From Streptomyces sp. NBC_01214 (GTDB lineage: Bacteria; Actinomycetota; Actinomycetes; Streptomycetales; Streptomycetaceae), in assembly GCF_026340975.1 (NCBI RefSeq), contig NZ_JAPEOS010000001.1, forward strand, positions 1,262,501 through 1,326,500: a stretch of DNA of 64,000 bases. The letters are read 5' to 3'. The notes below the pieces were generated by a model that saw only the letters and a program-made list of their open reading frames with translations, did no database searches and was not told where the DNA came from. The translations under genes were made by a program, and so were the position numbers. Below, piece by piece: positions 8,827-17,962 of this stretch. Within the stretch, counting starts at the first letter, position 1, and the number at the start of each line of letters is the position of its first letter.

Positions 8827-10185
8827 TCAGTTCCCGTAGGCCTTGGCCGCGTCCGCCTCCAGTTTCGCCTGGGTGCCCGCCACGTCCGACGGGTTCGCCA
8901 GGAAGTCCTGGAGCGCCTTCCACTCACCGGCGCCCGGGGTCCCGCCGAAGGCCGCCGGGGCCTGGTCCGACATGTCGAAGCGGAAGTCGTCGCCCGAGGC
9001 GATCAGCGCCTTGGCGATGTCCCGCTGGATGGCGTTCGGATAGGCGCCCGGGTCCACCGCCTTGTTCGGGGAGACGAAGCCGCCCTGCCGGGCGTGGATC
9101 TCCGCCGCGTCCGGCGACGCCAGGAAGGTCAGCAGCGCCTGCGCCCCCTTCGACGGCTTCAGGGCGACCGCCACGTCGCCTCCCGAGACCACCGGAGCCT
9201 TCTCGCCGACCACCGGGAAGGGGAAGACGAGGGCGTCCTCGCCCACCTTGGCCTCCGTCTGCGCGATGTTCACCGCCACGAAGTCGCCCTCGAAGACCAT
9301 CGCCGCCGCCGGTCGGTCGCCACCGGTGAAGGTCTGCGTCACCGACTTCGGGAACTCGGTGGACAGCGCCCCGCTCGGCCCGCCCGCCAGGAAGTCCTTG
9401 CGGCCGAACAGCTCGCCGAGCGTGGTCAGCGCCTGCTTGACGCTGTCGTCCGTCCACTTGATCTGGTGCTTGGCCAGCTGGTCGTACTTCTCCGGCCCGG
9501 CCTGGGAGAGGTAGATGTTCTCGAACCAGTCGGTGAGGGTCCAGCCGTCCGCACCCGCCACCGAGACGGCCGGGGTACCGGACGCGGACAGCGTGTCGGC
9601 CGCGGCGATCAGTTCCTTCCAGGTCTTCGGGGGCTTGACCCCCGCCGCCTCGAAGGCCTTCGCGTTGTACCAGATCAGCGACTTGTTGGCGGCCTTGTAG
9701 TACACGCCGTACTGGGTGCCGCCGACGGCGCCGAGCGTCCGCCAGCCCTTCGAGTAGTTCGCGTCCAGCTGGGCGGCGGCCTCCGGGCCCAACGGCTGCG
9801 CCCACTTGTTCTCCACCGCCGCCTTCAACACCCCGACCTGCGGGAGCAGCGCCACGTCCGGCGGCGCACCACCCGCGATCTTCGCGCCGAGGAAGGTGAC
9901 GATCGGGTCCTGGGCCGGGACGAAGGTGACGGAGGCACCCGTCCGCTTCTCGAACTCCTTCAGGACCTTGGTGAAGTTCTCCTGCTCCGGGCCCGTCCAG
10001 ACCGCGGCGACCTCCAGCTTCTCGCCGGGCAGCTTCGGTAACTGCACCCGGGGTACGGCCGTGCTGCCTTCGGGACCCTGCGGTTCCTCCGTCCCGCCGC
10101 CCCCGCACGCGGAGAGCGCGAGGGCGGCCGCCGCGGCGAACGCCGTCCAGGTGAGTGTCGTGCGGCTCGTTCCGTGCCTGCGCAT
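8827..10185 (-). CDS. Sugar ABC transporter substrate-binding lipoprotein, AglE-like
   Basis: Extracellular solute-binding protein of family 1, 452 residues, first gene of the importer operon. The N-terminus MRRHGTSRTTLTW, a hydrophobic stretch and the lipobox LSAC give a lipid-anchored mature protein starting with Cys followed by glycines. The mature start (LEVAAVWTGPEQENFTKVL) and the SBP pattern GAKIAGGAPPDVALLPQVG match alpha-glucoside-type binding proteins as I recall them. The ATG at 10185 is preferred to one at 10224 because it gives a proper signal peptide. No LacI or ROK regulator lies beside the operon. Substrate unproven. Confidence 0.93.
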   Translation of the reverse strand: MRRHGTSRTTLTWTAFAAAAALALSACGGGGTEEPQGPEGSTAVPRVQLPKLPGEKLEVAAVWTGPEQENFTKVLKEFEKRTGASVTFVPAQDPIVTFLGAKIAGGAPPDVALLPQVGVLKAAVENKWAQPLGPEAAAQLDANYSKGWRTLGAVGGTQYGVYYKAANKSLIWYNAKAFEAAGVKPPKTWKELIAAADTLSASGTPAVSVAGADGWTLTDWFENIYLSQAGPEKYDQLAKHQIKWTDDSVKQALTTLGELFGRKDFLAGGPSGALSTEFPKSVTQTFTGGDRPAAAMVFEGDFVAVNIAQTEAKVGEDALVFPFPVVGEKAPVVSGGDVAVALKPSKGAQALLTFLASPDAAEIHARQGGFVSPNKAVDPGAYPNAIQRDIAKALIASGDDFRFDMSDQAPAAFGGTPGAGEWKALQDFLANPSDVAGTQAKLEADAAKAYGN

Positions 10186-10280
10186 GGTTCGCCCCCGATG
10201 CCCGTGATGTGTCCTGGACCACAAGGTCTACGCCGAGCCGTGCGCCCCCGCAATACCGCCTCGCGGGGCGCGGCCGCGTG

Positions 10281-13211
10281 TCAGGGCGCGGGCGGGAACA
10301 GCACGGGTATCGCCGAGACCAGGTGCGAGGCCCGGTCCAGGGCGCTGGCCAGCAGTGCGAGGTCGGTGGGCCCGTTGCCCAGCTCGCGCACCGGGCGGCG
10401 GGCCGGCGGATCGCCCATCCGCTCCCACTCCACCGGGACCACGGTCGGCCGCTGGGTCGCCGTCCGGGGGATCCGGCCGGTGACCCGGCCCGCCTGGAAC
10501 GGGACCGTCCGGCCGTCGCCGAAACGGAGCAGGCCGCGCCCCGGGCCCGGCTGGTCGGGGGCGTCGAGCTCCACGCGCAGGGTGGCCAGCCGGGCCGGCC
10601 CGGCTTCCGCCGTACGGTCCGGGAGGGCGCTGGCGGCCACCAGGTGCACGCCGAGCCGGGCGCCCTCGCGGGCCACCGCCTCCAGGGCCCGGACCACTGA
10701 GCCCGCGGCGGGGCGGCCCGTACTGCCCAGCCCCGGCGCGACCAGCGCGTCGAGGTCGTCCACGAGCACCACCAGGCGGGGCAGCGGGCTGGGCCCGGGC
10801 GGATCGGTACGGAGGGTCGAGGCCCGCAGCCGCAGCGTGCCGGTGCGCTGGGGGTCGAGATCGCCGCGCTGCTCGCCCGGGGCGGGTCGGCGCGGCGCGA
10901 CCATGCGGTCGGACACCTCGCGCTGCGCGTGCCACTCGGCGAAGGACAGGTCCTCCAGCAGTTCGGAGCGGCGCTTGAGCTCCGCGCCCAGCGCCTGCGC
11001 GAACTCCCGCATGCGCAGCGGATCGGAGGCGACCAGGTGGGCGCAGACGTGCGGGAGCTCGGTGCAGGGCAGCAGCCCGTCGCCGCGCTCGCCGCCGGCC
11101 CCGTCGAGGAGGAGCAGCCCGAGCCGGTCGGGCCGGGCGGCCGCGGACAGCGACGCGGCCACCGAGCGCAGCAGCTCGGTCCGCCCGCTGCCGGCCGGCC
11201 CCTCGATGAGCAGGTGCGGGCCGTCGTGGACGAGTTCGGTGCCGACGGGCCCGCGGCGGCCGCTGCCCAGCACGATCTCGGCGAGGCCGCCCATGCCCTG
11301 CCCCTGGTCGGTGGCGGCGGCCCACCGCGCCATCAGGGAGGCCGGGGTGGCCCGGGCCAGCCCCAGCTCGTCCAGCAGCCGCGCGGTGGCGGGCAGGGCG
11401 GCCGCGGCCGACCGGTAGGGCTCGGCGGAGCCGCCCCCCTCGGCGGTGCGCAGCGGGGCCAGGGCCCGGGCGAAGCGCTCGGCCCAGGCGGCGGAGACGG
11501 AGTCGGCGGTGGCGGTGCCCCCCGACGGGACCGGCCTGCCACCGCTGATCGTGAAGGTGCGCACGGCCGTGGCCACATCGCCGCTGAGCAGGGCGACCGC
11601 GCCGCAGTCCCGGAAGGCGGGAGAGCTCGCGCAGGCGGCCTCGTACGTCTCTTCGACCGGCGAGGCGGGGGTGGCGGCCGGGGCCTCGGCGAGCACGAGC
11701 ACGTGGATCCCGGCGGCCGGGCCGTGCGAGGCGAGCCGGCCGGTGACGTCGCGCAGCGGGCCGGCTCCGGGATCGCCGTCGAGGACGACGAGCGTGTGCG
11801 GGCCCTCGTAGACGGCGGCGGCCCGCCGCACCTGTCCGGCGTCGGCGGCGGACCAGTGCACGCCGAGCGGACCCTCGTCGAGGCGCCGGGTCAGCTCACC
11901 CGTGCGGGCGACGGCCTGGTCGCGGTCGTACGCGAGCAGGAGCCGGCAGTCCTGGCCGTGCACGGGCCGTACGTGGGGCAGCCAGCCGAGCCAGCCCCAG
12001 TCGCGCCGCCGGTCGGCCAGGCCGCGCGCCCGGTCGGCGGAGACGAGCACGATCTCCAGCTGCCCCGGCGCGTGGAGCGCCGCCAGCTGCGCGACGACCC
12101 AGCGGGCGGCCCCGGCCAGCCGGGCCCGCGGGCCGGCCAGCCCGAGGGCGCCGACGGCGGGCAGGGACACCCGGCTCCCGGCGCCGAGCCCCACGTCCAG
12201 GACGGCGGGATGCCCGGGCGTACGGGACCACAGGCGCTCGGTGGGGCCCATCGCGGCCAGCAGCACCGCGGCCGGATCGTCGGGGTGGGGTGCGGCGGCC
12301 ACCGGTTCCTGCGGGGCCTCGGCGGGCTCCTCGCCGCGCACCCACTTGCGGGCCCAGGCGCCGAGGCCCTTGCGCCGCCCGGGGCCGGCGCCGGAGCTCG
12401 GGCTCGGTGGTGGTGCTGCGCTCTGCGACCCGGTTTCGCGGGGAACACCGGGGGTGCTCGGGACGCCCGGGGCGTCGGGGACCTCGGCCGCGTCGGGATC
12501 GGGCCCGGGCGCGGCCGGATCCGCTCCGGGGAGCGGGCCGGGCAGCGGGAGGGCGGCGACGGGCCGGGCGGCGACCGACAGGTGGCCCTGGAGGTCCGGG
12601 GTCACCGACAGCGCGGGAGCGCCCGCGGGGGCCAGCCGCAAGGTGGACTCGCCGACCCGCAGCAGCGCTCCCGGGGGCAGGGCGACGGGCTGCGCCCCCA
12701 CCGGGGCGCCGTCCAGCGTGGTGCCGTTCGTCGAGTTCAGGTCGGCCACCGCGACCCGCCCGTCGGGGACGACCGTGACCGCGCAGTGCATCCGGGAGAC
12801 GTCGGGGTCGTCGAGTGGGACGTCGGCGTCGGCGGAGCGGCCCACCCGGATCTGCCCGCTGTGCAGCAGGTGCACCCCGCCCGCGTCGGGTCCGGCGACG
12901 ACGTGCAGCTGGGCCGCGCCGAGGCCGTCCTCCGGCAGGACGTCCGGTACGGGCCCGTGCAGCGCCAGTACCGCGCCGTCCACGAGCGGCGGCTCGCCGA
13001 GCACCCGCCGCTGGAGGTCGAGGCGCTCGGAGCCGGCGTAGAGCACGACCGTGCCCCCGGTGTCGGGCCCGCCGACGGTCGCCGCGAGCCCGGAGGCGAC
13101 CGCGGCCAGCGCGGTGCCGACGGGGGCGGTGACGAGTACGTCACAGCTCGCGGGGGCGGTCGCGGTCTGGTGGCCGCTGCGCGACCCAAGGACGGTCAGC
13201 CGGATCTGCAT
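10281..13211 (-). CDS. FHA-domain FtsK/SpoIIIE (EccC-like) ATPase
   Basis: Large (976-residue) ATPase of the FtsK/SpoIIIE superfamily. Residues 1-90 form a small beta-rich domain. Residues ~100-195 are an FHA phosphothreonine-binding domain (IRVGRSADADVPL, SRMHC, LNSTNGT). A Pro-rich linker follows, then an EccC-like region without Walker A (RRRDWGWLGWLPHVRP is the recognisable stretch). A second ATPase domain has Walker A GPAGSGRT near residue 670, with Arg replacing the usual Lys, and Walker B LVVLVDDLDAL near 810. No membrane helices are visible, unlike EccC or YukBA. It is divergent from pkaA; the FHA domain suggests docking to a phosphorylated kinase. Start ATG 13211. Function inferred only. 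Confidence 0.8.
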   Translation of the reverse strand: MQIRLTVLGSRSGHQTATAPASCDVLVTAPVGTALAAVASGLAATVGGPDTGGTVVLYAGSERLDLQRRVLGEPPLVDGAVLALHGPVPDVLPEDGLGAAQLHVVAGPDAGGVHLLHSGQIRVGRSADADVPLDDPDVSRMHCAVTVVPDGRVAVADLNSTNGTTLDGAPVGAQPVALPPGALLRVGESTLRLAPAGAPALSVTPDLQGHLSVAARPVAALPLPGPLPGADPAAPGPDPDAAEVPDAPGVPSTPGVPRETGSQSAAPPPSPSSGAGPGRRKGLGAWARKWVRGEEPAEAPQEPVAAAPHPDDPAAVLLAAMGPTERLWSRTPGHPAVLDVGLGAGSRVSLPAVGALGLAGPRARLAGAARWVVAQLAALHAPGQLEIVLVSADRARGLADRRRDWGWLGWLPHVRPVHGQDCRLLLAYDRDQAVARTGELTRRLDEGPLGVHWSAADAGQVRRAAAVYEGPHTLVVLDGDPGAGPLRDVTGRLASHGPAAGIHVLVLAEAPAATPASPVEETYEAACASSPAFRDCGAVALLSGDVATAVRTFTISGGRPVPSGGTATADSVSAAWAERFARALAPLRTAEGGGSAEPYRSAAAALPATARLLDELGLARATPASLMARWAAATDQGQGMGGLAEIVLGSGRRGPVGTELVHDGPHLLIEGPAGSGRTELLRSVAASLSAAARPDRLGLLLLDGAGGERGDGLLPCTELPHVCAHLVASDPLRMREFAQALGAELKRRSELLEDLSFAEWHAQREVSDRMVAPRRPAPGEQRGDLDPQRTGTLRLRASTLRTDPPGPSPLPRLVVLVDDLDALVAPGLGSTGRPAAGSVVRALEAVAREGARLGVHLVAASALPDRTAEAGPARLATLRVELDAPDQPGPGRGLLRFGDGRTVPFQAGRVTGRIPRTATQRPTVVPVEWERMGDPPARRPVRELGNGPTDLALLASALDRASHLVSAIPVLFPPAP

Positions 13212-13646
13212 CGCCGTCAGCGGTCCCTTCTGCGCGGTGCGCGGTGTGTGCGCCCGGCAGGGGAATCCCGTGACATGACCGCCCGGTCGCCCCCCACCCG
13301 GCACGGACGCGTCGTCCGGTCAGGTCTGCCCGGACGGCGGGGCTCCCGTCCCGTGCCGTCCGTACATGTGCATCCTCGCACCTGTCACGGACAACACGCC
13401 CGGCACCCGGCAATAAATGATCTTGATGTTTCGGGACCCGGGCCGGACCCCGATCGGATCCGGACAGCAAGGCGGCAGAAGACGGGGAAAATCGCCTCCG
13501 GCATACCCCGCAAACATCACCCTCCGTACATATGTGCGGCAACCAACCTCCGGGGACCGGCGTCTTCCAGGGGGACACCCCCTAGAGTGGGCCGAAAACA
13601 AATCAGCGGATCGACCACATCCGACGACAGCAGGGGAGCGCGAGAC
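13212..13646. promoter_or_regulatory. 435-bp divergent promoter region between the FHA-ATPase and pkaA
   Basis: No gene is supported here. It contains an AT-richer patch at 13411-13431 (aataaatgatcttgatg), probably part of the minus-strand promoter. A -10-like TAGAGT lies at 13583-13588, about 58 bp before the pkaA start; no good -35 precedes it. The plus-strand frame is open through the region by chance. Confidence 0.45.
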
Positions 13647-15434
13647 GTGCGGCCAGTCGGCAGCAAGTACCTGCTCGAGGAGCCGCTCGGGCGCGGCGCC
13701 ACGGGCACTGTCTGGCGTGCCCGCCAGAGGGAGGCCGCCGGCGCGGAGGCGGCCGTCGCGGGACAGCCGGGCGAGACCGTGGCCATCAAGGTCCTCAAGG
13801 AGGAGCTGGCCCAGGATCCCGACATCGTCATGCGCTTCCTGCGGGAGCGCTCGGTCCTGCTGCGCCTGACCCACCCCAACATCGTGCGCACCCGCGACCT
13901 CGTCGTCGAGGGCGACCTGCTGGCTCTGGTCATGGACCTGATCGACGGTCCGGACCTGCACAAGTACCTCCGCGAGAACGGCCCGTTCACGCCCGTCGCC
14001 GCGAGCCTGCTGACCGCCCAGATCGCCGACGCCCTCGCCGCCAGCCACGCCGACGGAGTGGTCCACCGCGACCTGAAGCCGGCCAACGTGCTGCTCGACG
14101 AGCGCGGCGGGCAGATGAAGCCGATGCTCACCGACTTCGGCATCGCCCGCCTCGCCGATTCCCCGGGCCTGACCCGCACCCACGAGTTCGTCGGCACCCC
14201 GGCCTACGTCGCGCCCGAGTCCGCCGAGGGCCGCCCGCAGACCTCCGCCGTCGACATCTACGGCGCCGGCATCCTGCTGTACGAGCTGCTCACCGGCCGC
14301 CCGCCGTTCGCCGGTGGCACCGCGCTCGAAGTGCTCCACCGCCACCTCAGCGAGGACCCGCAGCGGCCCCAGACCGTGCCCGAGCCGCTGTGGACGGTCA
14401 TCGAGCGCTGCCTGCGCAAGGAGCCGAACGAGCGCCCCAGCGCCGAGAGCCTGGCCCGCGCACTGCGCGTGGTGGCCTCCGGCATCGGCGTGCACTCCTC
14501 GGCCGCCGAGGTGGAGGCCGCGCTCGGCGTGGGCGCGCTGCTCGCGCCCGACCCCTCGCCGGCCCCGGTCCCCGAGACCCCCGACGCGGGCGCGTACGAC
14601 CCGAACGCCATGACGAGCGTCATGCCGCCGGTCGGCGCGGCCGACGCCACCTCGGTGCTGCCCACGGGGTCCCCCCGACCCGGCGGGCCGGGGGGAGCGG
14701 CCGGCCCCGGGGCCGACCCGACCTCGGTGATGCCCCCGGTGCAGCGGCCCGACTCGCCGCACCCGTGGCAGTCGCAGATGCAGGCCGCCCGCGACCGCAA
14801 CGAGCAGACCCAGATCCAGTACCTCGACCCGAACGAGGACCCGCTGCGCCGCCGCCCGCAGCGGCAGGCGCCCCCGCCGCCGCAGCACCGGCCCCAGCAG
14901 CCGCAGCAGGCACAGCAGCCGCCCCAGTACCGGCAGGGCCCGCCGCCCCCGCAGCAGCAGTACCAGCAGCCCCAGCAGCCGCAGTACCGCCCGCCGCAGC
15001 AGCCGCCCCAGCAGCAGTACGCGCCCCCGCCGCCGCAGCACTACCAGCCGCAGCAGCACCAGCCCCAGCCGTACCAGCAGCAGCCTCAGCCGCAGCAGCC
15101 CCAGTACCGCCAGCCCCCGCAGCAGCAGCAGCCCCCGCAGCCCCCGCCGCAGCAGCGGCCGGCACCCCGGGAGCCGCGCGAGCCGCGCCGCCGCAGCGCC
15201 AACCCGGTGCGGATCCCCGGCCTCGGCTGCCTCAAGGGCTGCCTGGTGCTGATCCTGGTGTTCTTCGTCGCCGGCTGGCTCATCTGGGAACTGACCCCGC
15301 TTCAGGAGTGGATCGGTACCGGCCGGGGCTGGTGGGACCAGGTCTGGACCTGGGGTGGCGACGCCGTGGACTGGGTCAGCACGATCGGGGACTCCGCGGG
15401 CTCCTCGGGCTCGACGGGCTCCACCAAGCCCTGA
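13647..15434 (+). CDS. pkaA: Membrane Ser/Thr protein kinase PkaA (Gln/Pro-rich juxtamembrane region)
   Basis: Hanks-type kinase, 595 residues. The N-lobe has the glycine loop LGRGATGTVW and catalytic Lys in VAIKVLKEE; the catalytic loop is VHRDLKPANV, then DFG (TDFGIARLAD) and GTPAYVAPE. From about residue 390 there is a long low-complexity Pro/Gln/Tyr-rich region (14830-15170), then one membrane helix (LVLILVFFVAGWLIW, near residue 535) and a short outer tail. GTG 13647 follows ggggagcgcgagac. The paired arrangement with a second kinase and its composition match PkaA of S. coelicolor as I recall it. No PASTA domains. It probably autophosphorylates and may phosphorylate FHA partners such as the divergent ATPase. 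Confidence 0.88.
   Translation: MRPVGSKYLLEEPLGRGATGTVWRARQREAAGAEAAVAGQPGETVAIKVLKEELAQDPDIVMRFLRERSVLLRLTHPNIVRTRDLVVEGDLLALVMDLIDGPDLHKYLRENGPFTPVAASLLTAQIADALAASHADGVVHRDLKPANVLLDERGGQMKPMLTDFGIARLADSPGLTRTHEFVGTPAYVAPESAEGRPQTSAVDIYGAGILLYELLTGRPPFAGGTALEVLHRHLSEDPQRPQTVPEPLWTVIERCLRKEPNERPSAESLARALRVVASGIGVHSSAAEVEAALGVGALLAPDPSPAPVPETPDAGAYDPNAMTSVMPPVGAADATSVLPTGSPRPGGPGGAAGPGADPTSVMPPVQRPDSPHPWQSQMQAARDRNEQTQIQYLDPNEDPLRRRPQRQAPPPPQHRPQQPQQAQQPPQYRQGPPPPQQQYQQPQQPQYRPPQQPPQQQYAPPPPQHYQPQQHQPQPYQQQPQPQQPQYRQPPQQQQPPQPPPQQRPAPREPREPRRRSANPVRIPGLGCLKGCLVLILVFFVAGWLIWELTPLQEWIGTGRGWWDQVWTWGGDAVDWVSTIGDSAGSSGSTGSTKP
14670..14696. repeat. In-frame palindrome within pkaA linker
   Basis: TCCCCCC (14670-14676) and GGGGGGA (14690-14696) flank gacccggcgggcc. 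It encodes a Pro/Gly stretch (SPRPGGPGGA) in the disordered linker and looks like a small repeat insertion of the kind seen elsewhere in this window. Confidence 0.4.
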
Positions 15435-15594
15435 AACGAGCCCTCGTAGCTCCGACTTCGTGGATTTGTCGACTTCTGGAACATGATTTCGCTCGCAGAA
15501 GTGAAGGTCGCCGCGAATCCGGACCCCTGCTGGCCTCTAATGCCCACCCGGCCGCGTAGCTTTGGTGCGTACGCCAGCCGCTGAGGGAGCAGTC

Positions 15595-16842
15595 GTGGCA
15601 CGGAAGATCGGCAGCCGGTACACCGCGCACCAGATCCTGGGGCGCGGCAGCGCGGGCACGGTGTGGCTGGGCGAGGGGCCTGACGGGCCCGTCGCCGTCA
15701 AACTGCTGCGCGAGGACCTCGCGTCCGACCAGGAACTCGTCGGACGGTTCGTCCAGGAGCGCAGCGCGCTGCTCGGCCTGGAGCATCCGCACGTCGTGTC
15801 CGTCCGCGACCTCGTCGTGGACGGCAACGACCTCGCCCTCGTGATGGACCTCGTCCGCGGTACGGACCTGCGCACGCGCCTGGACCGCGAACGGCGGCTC
15901 GCCCCCGAGGCGGCCGTGGCGATCGTCGCGGACGTCGCCGACGCGCTGGCCGCGGCGCACGCGGCGGGGGTCGTCCACCGGGACGTCAAGCCGGAGAACG
16001 TCCTGCTGGACATGCAGGGCCGGCTCGGCCCCGGGGGTTCGCACCCGGCGCTGCTGACCGACTTCGGCGTGGCCAAGCTGATCGACTCCCCGCGGCGGGC
16101 CTCCACGGGCCGGGCCTCGGCCCCGACGACCCGGATCATCGGCACCCCGGACTACCTGGCGCCGGAGATCGTCGAGGGCCTGCCCCCGCGAGCCGCGGTG
16201 GACATCTACGCCCTGGCCACGGTCCTGTACGAGCTGCTGGCCGGGTTCACCCCCTTCGGCGGGGGCCACCCGGGCGCGGTCCTGCGGCGGCACGTGACGG
16301 AGACGGTGGTCCCGCTGCCGGGGATCCCCGACGAGCTGTGGCAGCTCATGGTCCAGTGCCTGGCCAAGGCCCCGGCCTCGCGGCTGCGGGCCTCGGAGCT
16401 GTCGGTGCGGCTGCGGGACCTGCTCCCGATGCTGGCCGGGATTCCGCCGCTGGACGTGGACGAGCCGGACGATGCGGATCCGGACCCCGAGCCCTCGGAG
16501 GAACCGGCGGCCGACCCGGTCCGGCGGCGGGGCGTGGTCCCGCTGGTGCCGGGCTCCGCGACCGACTCCAACCGGGACACCCACACCTCGATGCGGGTGC
16601 CGGGGCCGGACGAGCTGGCGGGCGGGGCGCTGGGCACCGCCCGCGTCCCGCGCCCGGCCGGCGGCCACCGCCCCGGCTCCGCCCGCCACCGGGCCGAGGC
16701 GGCCCGCAAGCGCCGCCTGGTCCTCTCGGCATCGGCCCTGGGCCTGGCCGCGGCGATCGGTCTGGGCACGTGGCTGGCGGTCTCGGGCGACGAGGCCCCG
16801 CCCCCGCAGGACAGCAAGCAGTCGGTCCCCGCGAAGCGGTAG
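15595..16842 (+). CDS. pkaB: Membrane Ser/Thr protein kinase PkaB
   Basis: Second Hanks-type kinase, 415 residues, 160 bp after pkaA and probably co-regulated. Motifs: LGRGSAGTVW, catalytic Lys in VAVKLLRED, VHRDVKPENV, TDFGVAKL and GTPDYLAPE. The kinase domain covers about residues 7-275. A charged, disordered linker follows, then one transmembrane helix (LVLSASALGLAAAIGLGTWLAV, about 375-397) and a tiny outer tail with no sensor domain. GTG 15595 is preceded by gagggagc at good spacing; an in-frame GTG at 15562 lacks this. Length and context match PkaB of S. coelicolor (about 417 residues from memory). Confidence 0.88.
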   Translation: MARKIGSRYTAHQILGRGSAGTVWLGEGPDGPVAVKLLREDLASDQELVGRFVQERSALLGLEHPHVVSVRDLVVDGNDLALVMDLVRGTDLRTRLDRERRLAPEAAVAIVADVADALAAAHAAGVVHRDVKPENVLLDMQGRLGPGGSHPALLTDFGVAKLIDSPRRASTGRASAPTTRIIGTPDYLAPEIVEGLPPRAAVDIYALATVLYELLAGFTPFGGGHPGAVLRRHVTETVVPLPGIPDELWQLMVQCLAKAPASRLRASELSVRLRDLLPMLAGIPPLDVDEPDDADPDPEPSEEPAADPVRRRGVVPLVPGSATDSNRDTHTSMRVPGPDELAGGALGTARVPRPAGGHRPGSARHRAEAARKRRLVLSASALGLAAAIGLGTWLAVSGDEAPPPQDSKQSVPAKR

Positions 16843-16867
16843 CCGCCGGATGCGGCGCCGCGGTCGC

Positions 16868-16954
16868 GGGCGCTGCCCCCGAACCCCCGCACCTCAATCG
16901 CCGGCGGGGCTGGATTTTCCAGCCCCGCCGGCGATTGAGGACCGGTCCGGGCAG
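16868..16954. terminator. Bidirectional hairpin made of inverted dispersed repeat (copy R2)
   Basis: CCTCAATCGCCGGCGGGGCTGGA (23 bp) lies at 16892-16914 and its perfect reverse complement at 16918-16940, separated by TTT. It sits between convergent pkaB and the oxygenase gene. The arms are the conserved core of the dispersed repeat also seen at 3621, 30208 and 56051, preceded by the same cgctgcccccg lead-in. Confidence 0.8.
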
Positions 16955-16960
16955 AGCCGG

Positions 16961-17962
16961 CTACACCGCGGCCAGTTCCGGGTGCCAGCGCCGCGCCACG
17001 GCCGGGTGGGCGCGGACCCAGCCCTTCAGCTCGTTGCGGCCGTACTGGGCGTGCAACGGGTTCGACTCGTCGTGCGCGACACCGGGCGCGGAACGCAGGT
17101 ACTCGCCCGGGACGGTCTCGATCACCGCGTCCAGCCGCGGGTTGTAGAAGAACGGCACCGAGTACCGCTCCACCGCGCCGGGCGGGCTGACCACCCGGTG
17201 GTCCGTCGCCGTCAGGTAGCCCTCGGTCGCGATCTCCAGCAGCTCGCCCAGGTTCACCACGAAGGCGCCCGGCATCGGCGGTACGTCCACGTAGCCGCCG
17301 TCCCGGACCACCTGGAGGCCGCCGACCGCGTCCTGGAGCAGGAGCGTCAGGAAGCCGTAGTCCTTGTGCGCGCCCACGCCCTGGTCGGCGCCGGACGGGG
17401 CCGATCCCGGGTAGCGGATCAGCTTGGTGTGCAGGTGCGGGCGGTCCGCGAAGGCCTCGTCGAAGAAGTCCGCCGGGGCGCCGATGGCCACGAGGAGCTC
17501 CTGGAGCAGGCGGTGGGCGACCGCCGCGAGCCGGGTCTGCCAGTCCAGGACCACCGTACGGAGCTCCGGGAGGGCGGCGGGCCACTGGTTCGGGCCTTCC
17601 AGCCACAGGAACGCCGGGTCGTCCGGCCCCACGACCGGCGCCGGGCGCTCCGCGCCGACGTCGAGCTGGTCCCGCCAGTCGGAGGCCCCGCCGGTCAGCT
17701 CGTGGCCGATCCGGGTGTAGCCGCGGAAGTGGGGGGAGTTCAGATTGCTGACGGCGAGCCGGTCGGCCTCCGGGAGGGCGAAGAAGGCCCGGGTCAGCTC
17801 GAGGATGCGGGCGCTCTCGGCGGCGGTGACGCCGTGCCCGGTCAGGTGCAGGAAACCGGTGTCCCTGGCGGCTGCGTGCAGCTTCTTCAGGAAATCGGCC
17901 CGCTGGGCCGGGTCGTCGGCCTGGGAAAGGTCCAGGACGGGGAGAGAGTGCGCGGACGGCAT
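16961..17962 (-). CDS. Isopenicillin N synthase-like 2-oxoglutarate/Fe(II) dioxygenase
   Basis: Non-haem iron oxygenase of the IPNS/GA-oxidase family, 333 residues. The N-terminal DIOX_N region (ILELTRAFFALPEADRLAV) is followed by the double-stranded beta-helix with the iron facial triad HKD (GAHKDYGFLTLLLQD) and a distal His (TATDHRVV). The RxS substrate motif appears as RYSVPFFYNP. Members oxidise diverse small molecules using 2-oxoglutarate and O2; the substrate cannot be told. Monocistronic, convergent with pkaB, no secondary-metabolite genes around it. Confidence 0.9.
   Translation of the reverse strand: MPSAHSLPVLDLSQADDPAQRADFLKKLHAAARDTGFLHLTGHGVTAAESARILELTRAFFALPEADRLAVSNLNSPHFRGYTRIGHELTGGASDWRDQLDVGAERPAPVVGPDDPAFLWLEGPNQWPAALPELRTVVLDWQTRLAAVAHRLLQELLVAIGAPADFFDEAFADRPHLHTKLIRYPGSAPSGADQGVGAHKDYGFLTLLLQDAVGGLQVVRDGGYVDVPPMPGAFVVNLGELLEIATEGYLTATDHRVVSPPGAVERYSVPFFYNPRLDAVIETVPGEYLRSAPGVAHDESNPLHAQYGRNELKGWVRAHPAVARRWHPELAAV

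Noticed and set aside
10929..13646. Open plus-strand frame running into pkaA from 10929
   Set aside because: Composition is Gly/Arg/Pro/Ala-rich and mirrors the minus-strand ATPase. The kinase starts at the GTG at 13647; the upstream part is just an open high-GC frame.
14830..15170. Alternative gene within the Gln/Pro-rich tract (long antisense Ala/Gly and Leu/Arg frames)
   Set aside because: These are frame shadows of CAG/CCG repeats in the pkaA linker; the kinase frame keeps correct motifs on both sides.
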